A stretch of DNA of 15,189 bases from Hungatella sp. UBA3147 (GTDB lineage Bacteria; Bacillota; Clostridia; Lachnospirales; Lachnospiraceae): the NCBI GenBank assembly GCA_002365025.1, contig DEYX01000200.1, positions 1 to 15,189 on the forward strand, written 5' to 3'. Positions 1 to 6,907 of the stretch are shown here, piece after piece. The notes under the pieces were generated by a model that was not told the DNA's origin, did not search any database, and saw only the letters and a list, made by a program, of their open reading frames with translations. The translations under genes and the position numbers were made by a program. Each line of letters opens with the position of its first letter. The first letter of the stretch is position 1.

Positions 1-527
1 ATCCTCTGGTAAAAAAACATAATATGAAAATAGTGTTATCTGTAATTGGAAAAAGCGTCGATGACTTTTCGAAAGTATGCGATGAAAATATTGAATATTC
101 TCATGTGACATGGGATGAAATAAAAGAAATGCAGCATTCCGGACTTGTTGAAATACAAAGCCATTCCTATAATTTACATAAAATTTCTAAAGGACGCTAT
201 GGATGCTGCCAAACGGATAACGAATCATTGGAGAACTATGAAGAACTTTTAGCGAATGATATAAATAAGCTGCAGGAAGAAATTTTGTCTGTTACAGGTA
301 ATAGACCAAATACGTTTACCTATCCATATGGCAGATATAACGATAAAATAGAAACTATCATCAAAAATCTGGGGTTTAAAGCGACCCTGACTTGTAAGTT
401 TGGGGTAAATGTGATAGATAATGATCCCGAAACTTTATACAGTCTAAAGAGAATACGTCGAGCCCATAATCAGGGTATTCAAAAAATGTTAAAAGAAGGA
501 ATGGACACTGTGAAATTAAACAAGTGA
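1..527 (+). CDS. Polysaccharide deacetylase (NodB domain), 5'-truncated by window edge
   Basis: C-terminal part of a NodB/CE4-type carbohydrate deacetylase, a metal-dependent enzyme family removing N- or O-acetyl groups from cell-surface or extracellular polysaccharides. The reading frame is open to the left edge: codons before the internal ATG at 24 read PLVKKHN and lead into MKIVLSVIG, matching the strand that follows the catalytic FDDG segment in this family. The true start and the first catalytic Asp therefore lie outside the window. Visible motifs are the metal-binding His segment (IQSHSYNLH), the TYPYG motif 3, LGFKATLTC, and the late LKRIRR strand. The gene ends in TGA at 525-527 and is followed by a strong hairpin at 571-620. 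It converges on the long minus-strand operon and is visibly AT-richer than it, so it is probably an unrelated unit. Family assignment is firm; substrate is unknown. Confidence 0.85.
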   Translation, partial: PLVKKHNMKIVLSVIGKSVDDFSKVCDENIEYSHVTWDEIKEMQHSGLVEIQSHSYNLHKISKGRYGCCQTDNESLENYEELLANDINKLQEEILSVTGNRPNTFTYPYGRYNDKIETIIKNLGFKATLTCKFGVNVIDNDPETLYSLKRIRRAHNQGIQKMLKEGMDTVKLNK

Positions 528-570
528 ATTCATAGGAGCCAGAAGGCTAACAATCTCAGCTTATTACACA

Positions 571-620
571 AAATAATAAAAGGTACACTCTCAGAAATGA
601 AAATGTACCTTTTATTATTT
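571..620. terminator. Bidirectional intrinsic terminator between convergent genes
   Basis: A perfect 17-bp inverted repeat: AAATAATAAAAGGTACA (571-587) pairs with TGTACCTTTTATTATTT (604-620), with a 16-nt loop. The A-rich left arm and T-rich right arm give a U-rich 3' end in either direction, the usual form of a shared terminator. It lies 43 nt after the deacetylase stop and about 100 nt after the stop of the last gene of the minus-strand operon. No other hairpin with a U-tract was seen between the two genes. Confidence 0.85.
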
Positions 621-648
621 GTTTGCACAGTAGAATAATCCCCGTACA

Positions 649-688
649 ACCATCATTATCAGAGCATTTTCCTTCCTAAAATGATGGT
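649..688. repeat. Inverted repeat downstream of the minus-strand operon
   Basis: ACCATCATT (649-657) is the exact reverse complement of AATGATGGT (680-688); the loop is 22 nt. It sits in the 3' untranslated region of the minus-strand operon, between the last stop codon and the strong terminator. It has no adjacent U-tract, so it is unlikely to be the main terminator; it may be a 3'-end stabilising hairpin. Confidence 0.4.
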
Positions 689-710
689 ATAGTGCTAATT
701 ACCTGATATA

Positions 711-726
711 TAGTAATATATTACTA
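711..726. repeat. 16-bp perfect palindrome over the flavoprotein stop codon
   Basis: TAGTAATATATTACTA is self-complementary over its full 16 bp. Its right end (724-726) is the stop codon, TAG on the minus strand, of the FAD flavoprotein. It is entirely A/T apart from one G and one C, so chance is a real possibility. It could be a protein-binding site or a cruciform-prone site at the operon end. Confidence 0.35.
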
Positions 727-2682
727 ATAAATATTTTGATTATCTCTGAACTGCCTCCACACATTCTCAAAAAAGTTATCATCTTCAGGAATCGTTCTTA
801 CCTTTCTCCATTCAAATTGAACCTTCCCATTTCTATATGAAACTTCCTGTATCAAATCTGCACTGCCGCCGTCATCAAGGCAGAATGTAAATTCTTCCGG
901 CAGCCTTGGATCTGGCTTTTGTCCGCCAATATCCGTGTAAAGAGCGCTGCCTCTGCTCCTTCCTTGATGATCAACATAATCTTTCATAGCAGAGAGATAC
1001 ACAAACTGGCTGATAAGCATATCTCTCAGCCGAAAGGCGCGCCAGAGTTCCTTCCCGTCTTCCACCCATGCGAAATCACCTAAATGCGTGAGTTCCTCTT
1101 GAACCTCCTTTATGGCCAGTTCAATCTTTTCGGGATTCCGTATGGCCGCTCCGAACCGGCTCATGCGGACGGCTGCTCGGTTCCAAAGCTCTCTCACTGC
1201 GATTTGCCCTTCTTTTTTACCCGTAACCTGCGATACCATCTTTTCCGCATCATATACCGCTTTTCCGGCAATTTCTTTAAAACTTTCGCCCGTATTATCA
1301 GGCTCTCCCTGTCTCCTGGCTGCTATGTACTGCGCAGCTCTTGATGAGCCGACCTGGCCGGAATTCAAAGCACTTCCGCCCGGGCGATAGACACCATGGC
1401 TGCCGCAGACCTCGCCGGCTGCAAAAAGTCCCTCCACATCCGTATGCCACCATGCATCAGCTGCTAAACCTCCATTATTGTGCTGAGCACACACTGCAAT
1501 CTCAAGAGGCTCTGTCCTTAAATCTACTCCTCTTCCAAGATAAAATTCCACCGCCGGCATATTCATATGGCTTAATCTCTCGATCGGTGTCCCATAACAT
1601 GCGCCTGCCCTGTTTAAATATTCAAAGGCCTCCTGATCCAGATTTTCAAAATTCACCGGTTCCTTACCGGGATTCTCGCGAAAATCAAGAAATATCCGTC
1701 TGCCTCTGCTTCTTTCAATATGTACCAGAATATCTATGATCGAACTTCCTCCTGAAAGCTTTCTTACGTCAAAAGGCCATTGATATCCTTTTAAAAAAAT
1801 ACTGCTGAGCATAGCATCCCGGTTTTCAAAGAAATCCGATAAAAACTCACGCTCATCATTTCCACTTTCATCCGTAGAAAAGAAACGGGGAAGCGCTTGC
1901 ATATAGGTTCCCGATACGTTCCACCGCGGATGAATGGACGCTATCCCATACTGCCATTCTGTCAGATTTTTCCCTTTGGCTCCCGCCTCAAATGCAAGAC
2001 CGCTGGATCCATAATGTCCGGCCGGATACACGCTGTCCGCATACATCCCGGCCGGCCCGCCGGTGGCAAACACAATATTTTTACAGGAAAAAAGTACAAA
2101 ACGTCTTTCTTCATCATCCGGGCAGCTCAAATCCAGACAAAGCAGTCCATACGCCCTTTCTCCGTCGGAAAGAATCTTAATTACCTGCATCCTGTCAAAA
2201 ATCTTAATATTTTTTTCCCTGACTGCCTGTTCCAGGCACTCTGTCATCTGTTTTGAAGTGTATGGGCCTACACTTGTGGCACGGCACCTGGGATCGTGGT
2301 CCGTCTTGTAGCCAACAAATTCCCCCCACCTGTTCTGGGGGAAGTTCACGCCAAGGTTAACAAGCTTTAGAAAACATCTGGCAGATAATGACGCTTCACA
2401 CAAGGCAATGTCGCCGTCCATACACTGGCCGCTGAACAGCGTCTCTGCCATATCTCCCACGCTGTCAGGATCGTTTCCGCAAAGCGTCAGTTTATAATAG
2501 GTCTGTTTATCAGAACCGGTGTTGCGGGAGGTTCCCGCTCCCACATGATCGGTCACAATCGCAATATCCTTCTGGCCTAAAGCCCACAGCTGATCTGCCG
2601 CATTAAATCCGGCTGCTCCGGTTCCCACGACAACCGTGTTCATCTGATACAACTGTACTTTATTAAACATCTGTAGTTTCAT
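724..2682 (-). CDS. FAD-dependent oxidoreductase, fumarate reductase/succinate dehydrogenase flavoprotein-like
   Basis: A 652-residue flavoprotein of the fumarate reductase/L-aspartate oxidase superfamily. The N-terminal dinucleotide fold is clear: VVVGTGAAG with G20-x-G22-x-x-G25, then GTSRNTGSDKQ near residues 50-60 and the ATGGPAGMY strand at 206-214. The C-terminal FAD-closing segment is also present: QHNNGG (400-405), GLFAAGEVCG (418-427) and RPGGSALNSGQVGSSRAA (433-450). HPRW at 251-254 falls where fumarate reductases carry an HPT active-site motif, so the substrate is probably not fumarate. No iron-sulphur or cytochrome subunit is encoded nearby and there is no signal peptide, so it is likely cytoplasmic, using a soluble electron partner. 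The ATG is preceded by AGAAAGGCGG at good spacing. It is the last gene of the operon, 88 nt after the SDR gene. Reaction and substrate are unknown. Confidence 0.85.
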   Translation of the reverse strand: MKLQMFNKVQLYQMNTVVVGTGAAGFNAADQLWALGQKDIAIVTDHVGAGTSRNTGSDKQTYYKLTLCGNDPDSVGDMAETLFSGQCMDGDIALCEASLSARCFLKLVNLGVNFPQNRWGEFVGYKTDHDPRCRATSVGPYTSKQMTECLEQAVREKNIKIFDRMQVIKILSDGERAYGLLCLDLSCPDDEERRFVLFSCKNIVFATGGPAGMYADSVYPAGHYGSSGLAFEAGAKGKNLTEWQYGIASIHPRWNVSGTYMQALPRFFSTDESGNDEREFLSDFFENRDAMLSSIFLKGYQWPFDVRKLSGGSSIIDILVHIERSRGRRIFLDFRENPGKEPVNFENLDQEAFEYLNRAGACYGTPIERLSHMNMPAVEFYLGRGVDLRTEPLEIAVCAQHNNGGLAADAWWHTDVEGLFAAGEVCGSHGVYRPGGSALNSGQVGSSRAAQYIAARRQGEPDNTGESFKEIAGKAVYDAEKMVSQVTGKKEGQIAVRELWNRAAVRMSRFGAAIRNPEKIELAIKEVQEELTHLGDFAWVEDGKELWRAFRLRDMLISQFVYLSAMKDYVDHQGRSRGSALYTDIGGQKPDPRLPEEFTFCLDDGGSADLIQEVSYRNGKVQFEWRKVRTIPEDDNFFENVWRQFRDNQNIY

Positions 2683-2712
2683 CTGGTCCGCCTTTCTTTA
2701 CAGAATTAATGA

Positions 2713-2744
2713 GGCTGCTGCCGATTTCACATTCTGCAGCAGCC
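2713..2744 (-). repeat. GC-rich intercistronic hairpin between SDR and flavoprotein genes
   Basis: GGCTGCTGC (2713-2721) and GCAGCAGCC (2736-2744) form a perfect 9-bp, mostly G/C stem with a 14-nt loop. It lies 26 nt beyond the SDR stop and 30 nt before the flavoprotein start. On the minus strand the stem is followed by TCATTAATTC and not a U-run, so it does not look like a full intrinsic terminator. It may attenuate transcription, protect the upstream mRNA 3' end or mark a processing point. Confidence 0.5.
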
Positions 2745-2770
2745 CCATTCACATGGTTTTATCTGGCTTA

Positions 2771-3538
2771 TTATAATCTCTGGATATGAAAGCCTCCATC
2801 TACATCAATATAATTTCCGGTTGTATAGAGGAATTTATCACTGCAGAAAACGCTGACCGCATTGGCCACGTCCTCCGGCATTCCCCACCTGGTAATCGGG
2901 AATGCGCCACGCTCAATAAGTGTGTCATACTTTCCCTGCACCGTACTGGTCATATCCGTAGCAATCACTCCCGGACGGATCTCATGGACAAAAATGCCTT
3001 CTCCTGCAAGACGGTCCGCATAAAGGGTTGTCAGCATAGATATGCCTGCTTTAGAAACACAGTACTCTCCGCGGTTTGTACTGGATACAACGGCAGAGCA
3101 GGATGAAATATTGATGATGGTTCCCCGCTTTTTCCCTTCTACGGGCTGTTTCAGCATCTGGTTTGCAACTGCCTGTGTCAGAAACATATTTCCTTTTGTA
3201 TTGATGCCTACAACACGGTCAAAGCTTTCTTCTGACATCTCCAGCAAATCCGCCCTTACATTTGGGGCAACACCTGCATTATTGATAAGTACGTGGACAG
3301 CACCGTATCTCTCCACCGTTTTTCTGACAAGATTCTCTCTGTCTTTGGAATCTCCAATATTTCCCTGGACATATGTATATTCAATCCCGGCAGCTTTAAG
3401 CATGTTCATATTTTCCTGATTTTTATCTTCGGCAGAAGTAGCCATGATGACCACATTGTAGCCGTCAAGGCCCAACTGATAAGCAATGGCAAATCCAATG
3501 CCGCGGCTTCCTCCTGTTACAATCGCTGTTTTTTTCAC
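2771..3538 (-). CDS. SDR-family NAD(P)-dependent oxidoreductase (FabG-like)
   Basis: A classical short-chain dehydrogenase/reductase of 255 residues, the normal family length. Visible motifs are TGGSRGIG (residues 8-15, cofactor-binding TGxxxGxG), NNAG (86-89), the catalytic Ser in NISS (about 145) and the catalytic YCVSK (Y159, K163). RPGVIATDMT and the C-terminal DVDGGF end are typical of FabG-like sugar, polyol or 3-oxoacyl reductases. An in-frame GTG at 3550 is possible, but the GTG at 3538 has AAGGTG nine bases upstream and gives the standard MKKTAIVTGG start, so it is preferred. It sits between the MDR dehydrogenase and the flavoprotein, so a second alcohol/ketone redox step in the same pathway is likely. 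The exact substrate cannot be read from the sequence; a 3-oxoacyl-ACP reductase role is unlikely without fatty-acid genes nearby. Confidence 0.88.
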   Translation of the reverse strand: MKKTAIVTGGSRGIGFAIAYQLGLDGYNVVIMATSAEDKNQENMNMLKAAGIEYTYVQGNIGDSKDRENLVRKTVERYGAVHVLINNAGVAPNVRADLLEMSEESFDRVVGINTKGNMFLTQAVANQMLKQPVEGKKRGTIINISSCSAVVSSTNRGEYCVSKAGISMLTTLYADRLAGEGIFVHEIRPGVIATDMTSTVQGKYDTLIERGAFPITRWGMPEDVANAVSVFCSDKFLYTTGNYIDVDGGFHIQRL

Positions 3539-3621
3539 TTTCTCTTTCACCTTTCATCTGTTCGCCCATGCTTTTTGGGCATAAAGGTATACCCGCAGGG
3601 TGTTTCTCTTAAATCGTGTCT

Positions 3622-4650
3622 CTAAGGATGTAAAAGGACCTTAATACTGCCCGATTTCCTATCAAGGCAAGTTTCAAGAGCTTTCTGAATATCATCTAGA
3701 GGAAAATGATGGGTGATCAGAAGTTCAAGGTCTAATTCTCTGGCAACTTTAAGTGCAATCGGGAAATCCCAGCAGTATCCCTGAGCACCCTGGATTTTAA
3801 TTTCATGGGTGACAAATCTGCTTGCAGGAATATTGATCTGCGGATTCTCAAAGATTCCAATAACAGTGGCCAGGCCATTTTTCTTTAAGGTCATCATCGC
3901 CTGTAAAAAAGATGCTTCAAGGCCAACACATTCGAAACTCTTATCAACGCCCTTTCCATTTGTAATTCGGCGTATCTCATCCTCCAGATCTGTTTTTCCC
4001 GAATTAACCGTTATAGTAGCGCCCAGCTTTTTCGCTGCTGCAAGCCTTTCATCAGAAAAATCCGCAATAATGACTTCGGCAGCTCCGCTCTTTTTGCATA
4101 TGGACGCAATCAACATTCCTATGGCACCTGCTCCGATAACAAGAACTGTCTCTCCAAGGCGGATATCTGCGCGGCGTACCGCATGAGTTGCCACGCTCAA
4201 GGGTTCAATCAGGGCACCTGTATCATAAGTCAGGTATTCAGGAAGCTTATACACATACGGCTCATTGACCAGAATATAGTCAGCCATGGCTCCATCGCCA
4301 TTTCTGTATGTAAACGATATATTTTCACAATATCCGTAATCTCCATGATGACAGGCATCGCATGTTCCGCAGACAATACAAGGTTCCACCGTTACCCGGT
4401 CTCCTATAGACACATTGGTAACGTCTTCTCCAATCTCAACCACATCTCCTGAAAATTCATGCCCAATGGTCATAGGAAGGGGGGCGGAAGGGTGTTTCCC
4501 TTTAAAAATGTGGATATCACTGCCGCAAATGGCACTAGATTTAATCTTTATCAGAACCTGTCCCTTTTTCGGAGGCTGAATATCCCTTTTCCCGATGATT
4601 GCTTTCATGGGCTCAATTACTTTCCCAATTCTGCTGGTTTTTACACTCAC
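3622..4650 (-). CDS. Zinc-dependent MDR alcohol dehydrogenase (sorbitol/threonine dehydrogenase-like)
   Basis: A medium-chain dehydrogenase of 342 residues oxidising a secondary alcohol, probably of a polyol, sugar or sugar acid, with NAD(P). Catalytic zinc ligands are C42 (CGSDIH), H64-E65 (GHE) and the Glu of LIEPLSVATHAV. The structural zinc site is C94-x2-C97-x2-C100-x7-C108. The Rossmann motif is VIGAGAIGM, and the ADFSDERL strand that follows carries the usual NAD-selecting Asp. A longer frame runs up to 4767, but that adds 39 residues overlapping the OYE gene. The OYE stop TGA (4667-4669) is followed at once by AGGAGG, and a GTG at 4650 lies about ten bases further on, so this GTG is the likely start. 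Regulation is presumably with the operon; no promoter was found in the 16-nt junction. Confidence 0.9.
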   Translation of the reverse strand: MSVKTSRIGKVIEPMKAIIGKRDIQPPKKGQVLIKIKSSAICGSDIHIFKGKHPSAPLPMTIGHEFSGDVVEIGEDVTNVSIGDRVTVEPCIVCGTCDACHHGDYGYCENISFTYRNGDGAMADYILVNEPYVYKLPEYLTYDTGALIEPLSVATHAVRRADIRLGETVLVIGAGAIGMLIASICKKSGAAEVIIADFSDERLAAAKKLGATITVNSGKTDLEDEIRRITNGKGVDKSFECVGLEASFLQAMMTLKKNGLATVIGIFENPQINIPASRFVTHEIKIQGAQGYCWDFPIALKVARELDLELLITHHFPLDDIQKALETCLDRKSGSIKVLLHP

Positions 4651-4666
4651 TTTTTTAAGTCCTCCT

Positions 4667-6037
4667 TCATTGGAAACTTTTCTCACGCATGGAAGCTTCC
4701 TCTCTGTACTCCTTATAAAAGCCCGCGTAGATTTCGCTGTCTTTGATGACGCAGCCGGTTCTTCCATGGTCTCTCATAATCTGAGTGCATTTTGAACAAG
4801 TGACGCAGCACTGCTTCGGATCCATTTCACCTTTCAGAAGAATATCCCGGGGTGCGTCCGGATATGCAAAGCCGGAACGTCCCATACCCACAAATTTACA
4901 GCTTCCGTCAGCCAGGTTCGCTGCACCCGCATAAGGCAGGAACTGCCGCAGCCATGTATAACCATTTCCCACAACAGGCACATCACCTGCGGCTTTCTGA
5001 ATCAGCCGCGTAAACTCAAACAACCGGTCCATGCTTTCAAGCGGATGCTCATCCGGAACAGGGATTCCCATGCTGGACAAATCAAAAGGTCTTGTTACCT
5101 GAGGATAAATATAATAGGGGTTTCCGGCAGAATTGCTCAAAAGGTTAACTCCCTCTTCCACCAGCATCCGTACAAGAGCCAGCGGCTCTGTGGGATCAAA
5201 CTTCCACATGTCTTCCTTGTCACAGCCAAAGCCATAGGGATAAGGATGTGCATCAAATACATTGAAACGGCAGGCTATAATGAAGTCATCGCCCACAGCT
5301 TCCCGGACGGCACGGATCGTCTGGCGAAGAAACCGGCTCCTGTTTTCAAAGCTTCCGCCGTATTTTCCCTCTCTTGTGTGGCTGGCAATCAACTCACTCA
5401 AAAGATACCGGTGGCAATTTTTGATATCCACACCATCAAAACCTGCTTCCTTTGCCAAAACTGCACTTTCCACATAATGAGCCGTTAAATTGTCCAGATA
5501 TTCATCGGTCACCACAGGTGCATCTGCAGCAAGCCCGACTCTCGGATCCAGAACAGGGTCATGCTGAGGAACAATCGGCGCACCCTTATGACCTTCCGGT
5601 CTGGAATAGCGGCCGGAGTGTGTTAACTGTAAAATATTCAGTGGTTTTTTTCCATTGCGGGCAACTGCCGACTGATTACACCGTTCAACAACTGCCTTAA
5701 ACTGCGGCATATTCTCTTTGGTCAGCATCATCTGGAGCGGATTGGCCCGTCCTTCCACGACAACTGCACAAGCTTCCCACCAAAGTAATCCCGCTCCGCC
5801 TTCCGCAAACCTCTTATACCTTCTTTCAACAAGCTCAGAAGGAGAACCATCGGGATTTGAATCACAGCCTTCCATTGGAAGAATTGCAATTGCATTGGGG
5901 GCAATCCGTTTTCCTACCTTTACCTCGGCACGAAGCGGAGTTAAATCTTCGCTGAATTTTATATTCACACCAAGAGAATTTACTTTTTCTACAACCTCAT
6001 TCAATGTCTTAAAATTAAACTTTTCATGTGATGCCAT
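4667..6037 (-). CDS. Old yellow enzyme-family NADH:flavin oxidoreductase with 4Fe-4S motif, no C-terminal FAD domain
   Basis: A 456-residue FMN TIM-barrel protein of the OYE/2,4-dienoyl-CoA reductase type. Recognisable elements are APNAIAILPMEGCD (46-59), LQLTHSGR (137-143), GVDIKNCHRYLLSEL (202-216), KYGGSFENRSRF (225-236) and VGNG/VGMGR near the FMN phosphate. At the C-terminus C411-x2-C414-x2-C417-x11-C429 reproduces the 4Fe-4S spacing of dienoyl-CoA reductase and trimethylamine dehydrogenase. Those enzymes are about 650-730 residues and continue into FAD and NAD(P)H domains; this protein stops 27 residues after the last Cys. The usual OYE His of the HxxH/N pair is Lys (K206), with H209 kept. 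The ATG has AAGGAG upstream, and the gene lies 21 nt after the epimerase stop. It probably reduces or isomerises an activated C=C bond, but the substrate is unknown and electrons must come from another protein. Confidence 0.85.
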   Translation of the reverse strand: MASHEKFNFKTLNEVVEKVNSLGVNIKFSEDLTPLRAEVKVGKRIAPNAIAILPMEGCDSNPDGSPSELVERRYKRFAEGGAGLLWWEACAVVVEGRANPLQMMLTKENMPQFKAVVERCNQSAVARNGKKPLNILQLTHSGRYSRPEGHKGAPIVPQHDPVLDPRVGLAADAPVVTDEYLDNLTAHYVESAVLAKEAGFDGVDIKNCHRYLLSELIASHTREGKYGGSFENRSRFLRQTIRAVREAVGDDFIIACRFNVFDAHPYPYGFGCDKEDMWKFDPTEPLALVRMLVEEGVNLLSNSAGNPYYIYPQVTRPFDLSSMGIPVPDEHPLESMDRLFEFTRLIQKAAGDVPVVGNGYTWLRQFLPYAGAANLADGSCKFVGMGRSGFAYPDAPRDILLKGEMDPKQCCVTCSKCTQIMRDHGRTGCVIKDSEIYAGFYKEYREEASMREKSFQ

Positions 6038-6058
6038 TCTTCAGTCATCTCCTTATTA

Positions 6059-6898
6059 TTAATGCCAGTCATGCTGCTTCATATAGAGGATTCCAGATTC
6101 GGCAATCTCATCCGCACTCTTTTGCGGCTGAACCCAACCGGCATCAAAGCCGCCGGGCGCAAATGTCTCCATTGTGATATGCCCTTTATAATCGTATCTT
6201 TGCATCACCCCCCATAAATCCTTCCACGGAAAGAATCCCTGACCCGGAACTCCTCTGTTATTAGAGCAGGCATGAAAATGATACATTTTTTCTTCCTTCA
6301 GCACAGCTTCAAATGCATCCGTGATGCTGTCTTCCTCAATTCCTGCCTGATATGTATCAAAATGTACCCCAACGTTTTCCTCTCCAATATCGGAGACAAG
6401 CTTTAACGCCTGAGCTGCTGTATTTACAACGCTGGTCCGATACCGGTTTAAAGGTTCAAGAGCAAGCCGCACACCGCATTCTTTTGCTATGGCAGAAACT
6501 TTACGGATACCCGTTACTGCAAGCTCCCACTCTCTTTTATCATCATCCTCAGAAAGCCGGTGTTTCTTCCCTCCCCCCGTATAAAGAGGGCCGGCAAATA
6601 CTTTTGCGGAAACTGCTTCCGCCGATTTCAAACATTCCGCCATATATTTTATTGTGTTCTTCCGGACCATCTCATCAAAATTGGAAAGATCACGCCCAGC
6701 TCCAAGTGCGGCGCAAAGGCTTACTTCCATATCCAGGGAACGGATTTCATCCACAAGTTTCTTCGGAATCTCAGGAACAGTCATAGGAAGTTCCACTGCC
6801 GTAAATCCCATCTTAAAAGCTTTTTCAGGCAGTCCTACACATTTAAGTCCCAGTTCATTCTCCCAATTCCAAAGATTAATTCCCCAGTGGTTGCTCAT
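6059..6898 (-). CDS. Sugar phosphate isomerase/epimerase (xylose isomerase-like TIM barrel)
   Basis: A 279-residue member of the AP-endonuclease-2/xylose-isomerase-like barrel family, the group containing D-tagatose/D-psicose 3-epimerases, hydroxypyruvate isomerase and inosose-processing enzymes. The metal-binding set is visible: E148 in LALEPLNRY, D181 in HFDTYQ, H209 in FHACSNNRGVPG with R215 beside it, and E244 in ITMETF. The order and spacing fit ketose 3-epimerases closely. GVPGQGFFPW matches the RGxPGxGxxxW substrate loop. A GGAG site precedes the ATG, and the gene begins only 9 nt after the LacI regulator ends, so the two are co-translated. It may epimerise or isomerise a keto-sugar, keto-acid or cyclic ketone produced by the neighbouring dehydrogenases. 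Family is sure, substrate is not. Confidence 0.85.
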   Translation of the reverse strand: MSNHWGINLWNWENELGLKCVGLPEKAFKMGFTAVELPMTVPEIPKKLVDEIRSLDMEVSLCAALGAGRDLSNFDEMVRKNTIKYMAECLKSAEAVSAKVFAGPLYTGGGKKHRLSEDDDKREWELAVTGIRKVSAIAKECGVRLALEPLNRYRTSVVNTAAQALKLVSDIGEENVGVHFDTYQAGIEEDSITDAFEAVLKEEKMYHFHACSNNRGVPGQGFFPWKDLWGVMQRYDYKGHITMETFAPGGFDAGWVQPQKSADEIAESGILYMKQHDWH

Positions 6899-6907
6899 AT
6901 ATATCTC

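Noticed and set aside
3553..3597. Short inverted repeats GCCCA/TGGGC and ACCC/GGGT between MDR and SDR genes
   Set aside because: Stems of five and four base pairs without a U-tract are too small to call a terminator or regulatory element.
4651..4767. Longer MDR dehydrogenase start giving 39 extra N-terminal residues
   Set aside because: The extension overlaps the OYE coding end out of frame and resembles no MDR N-terminus; the GTG at 4650 has AGGAGG at proper distance right after the OYE stop.
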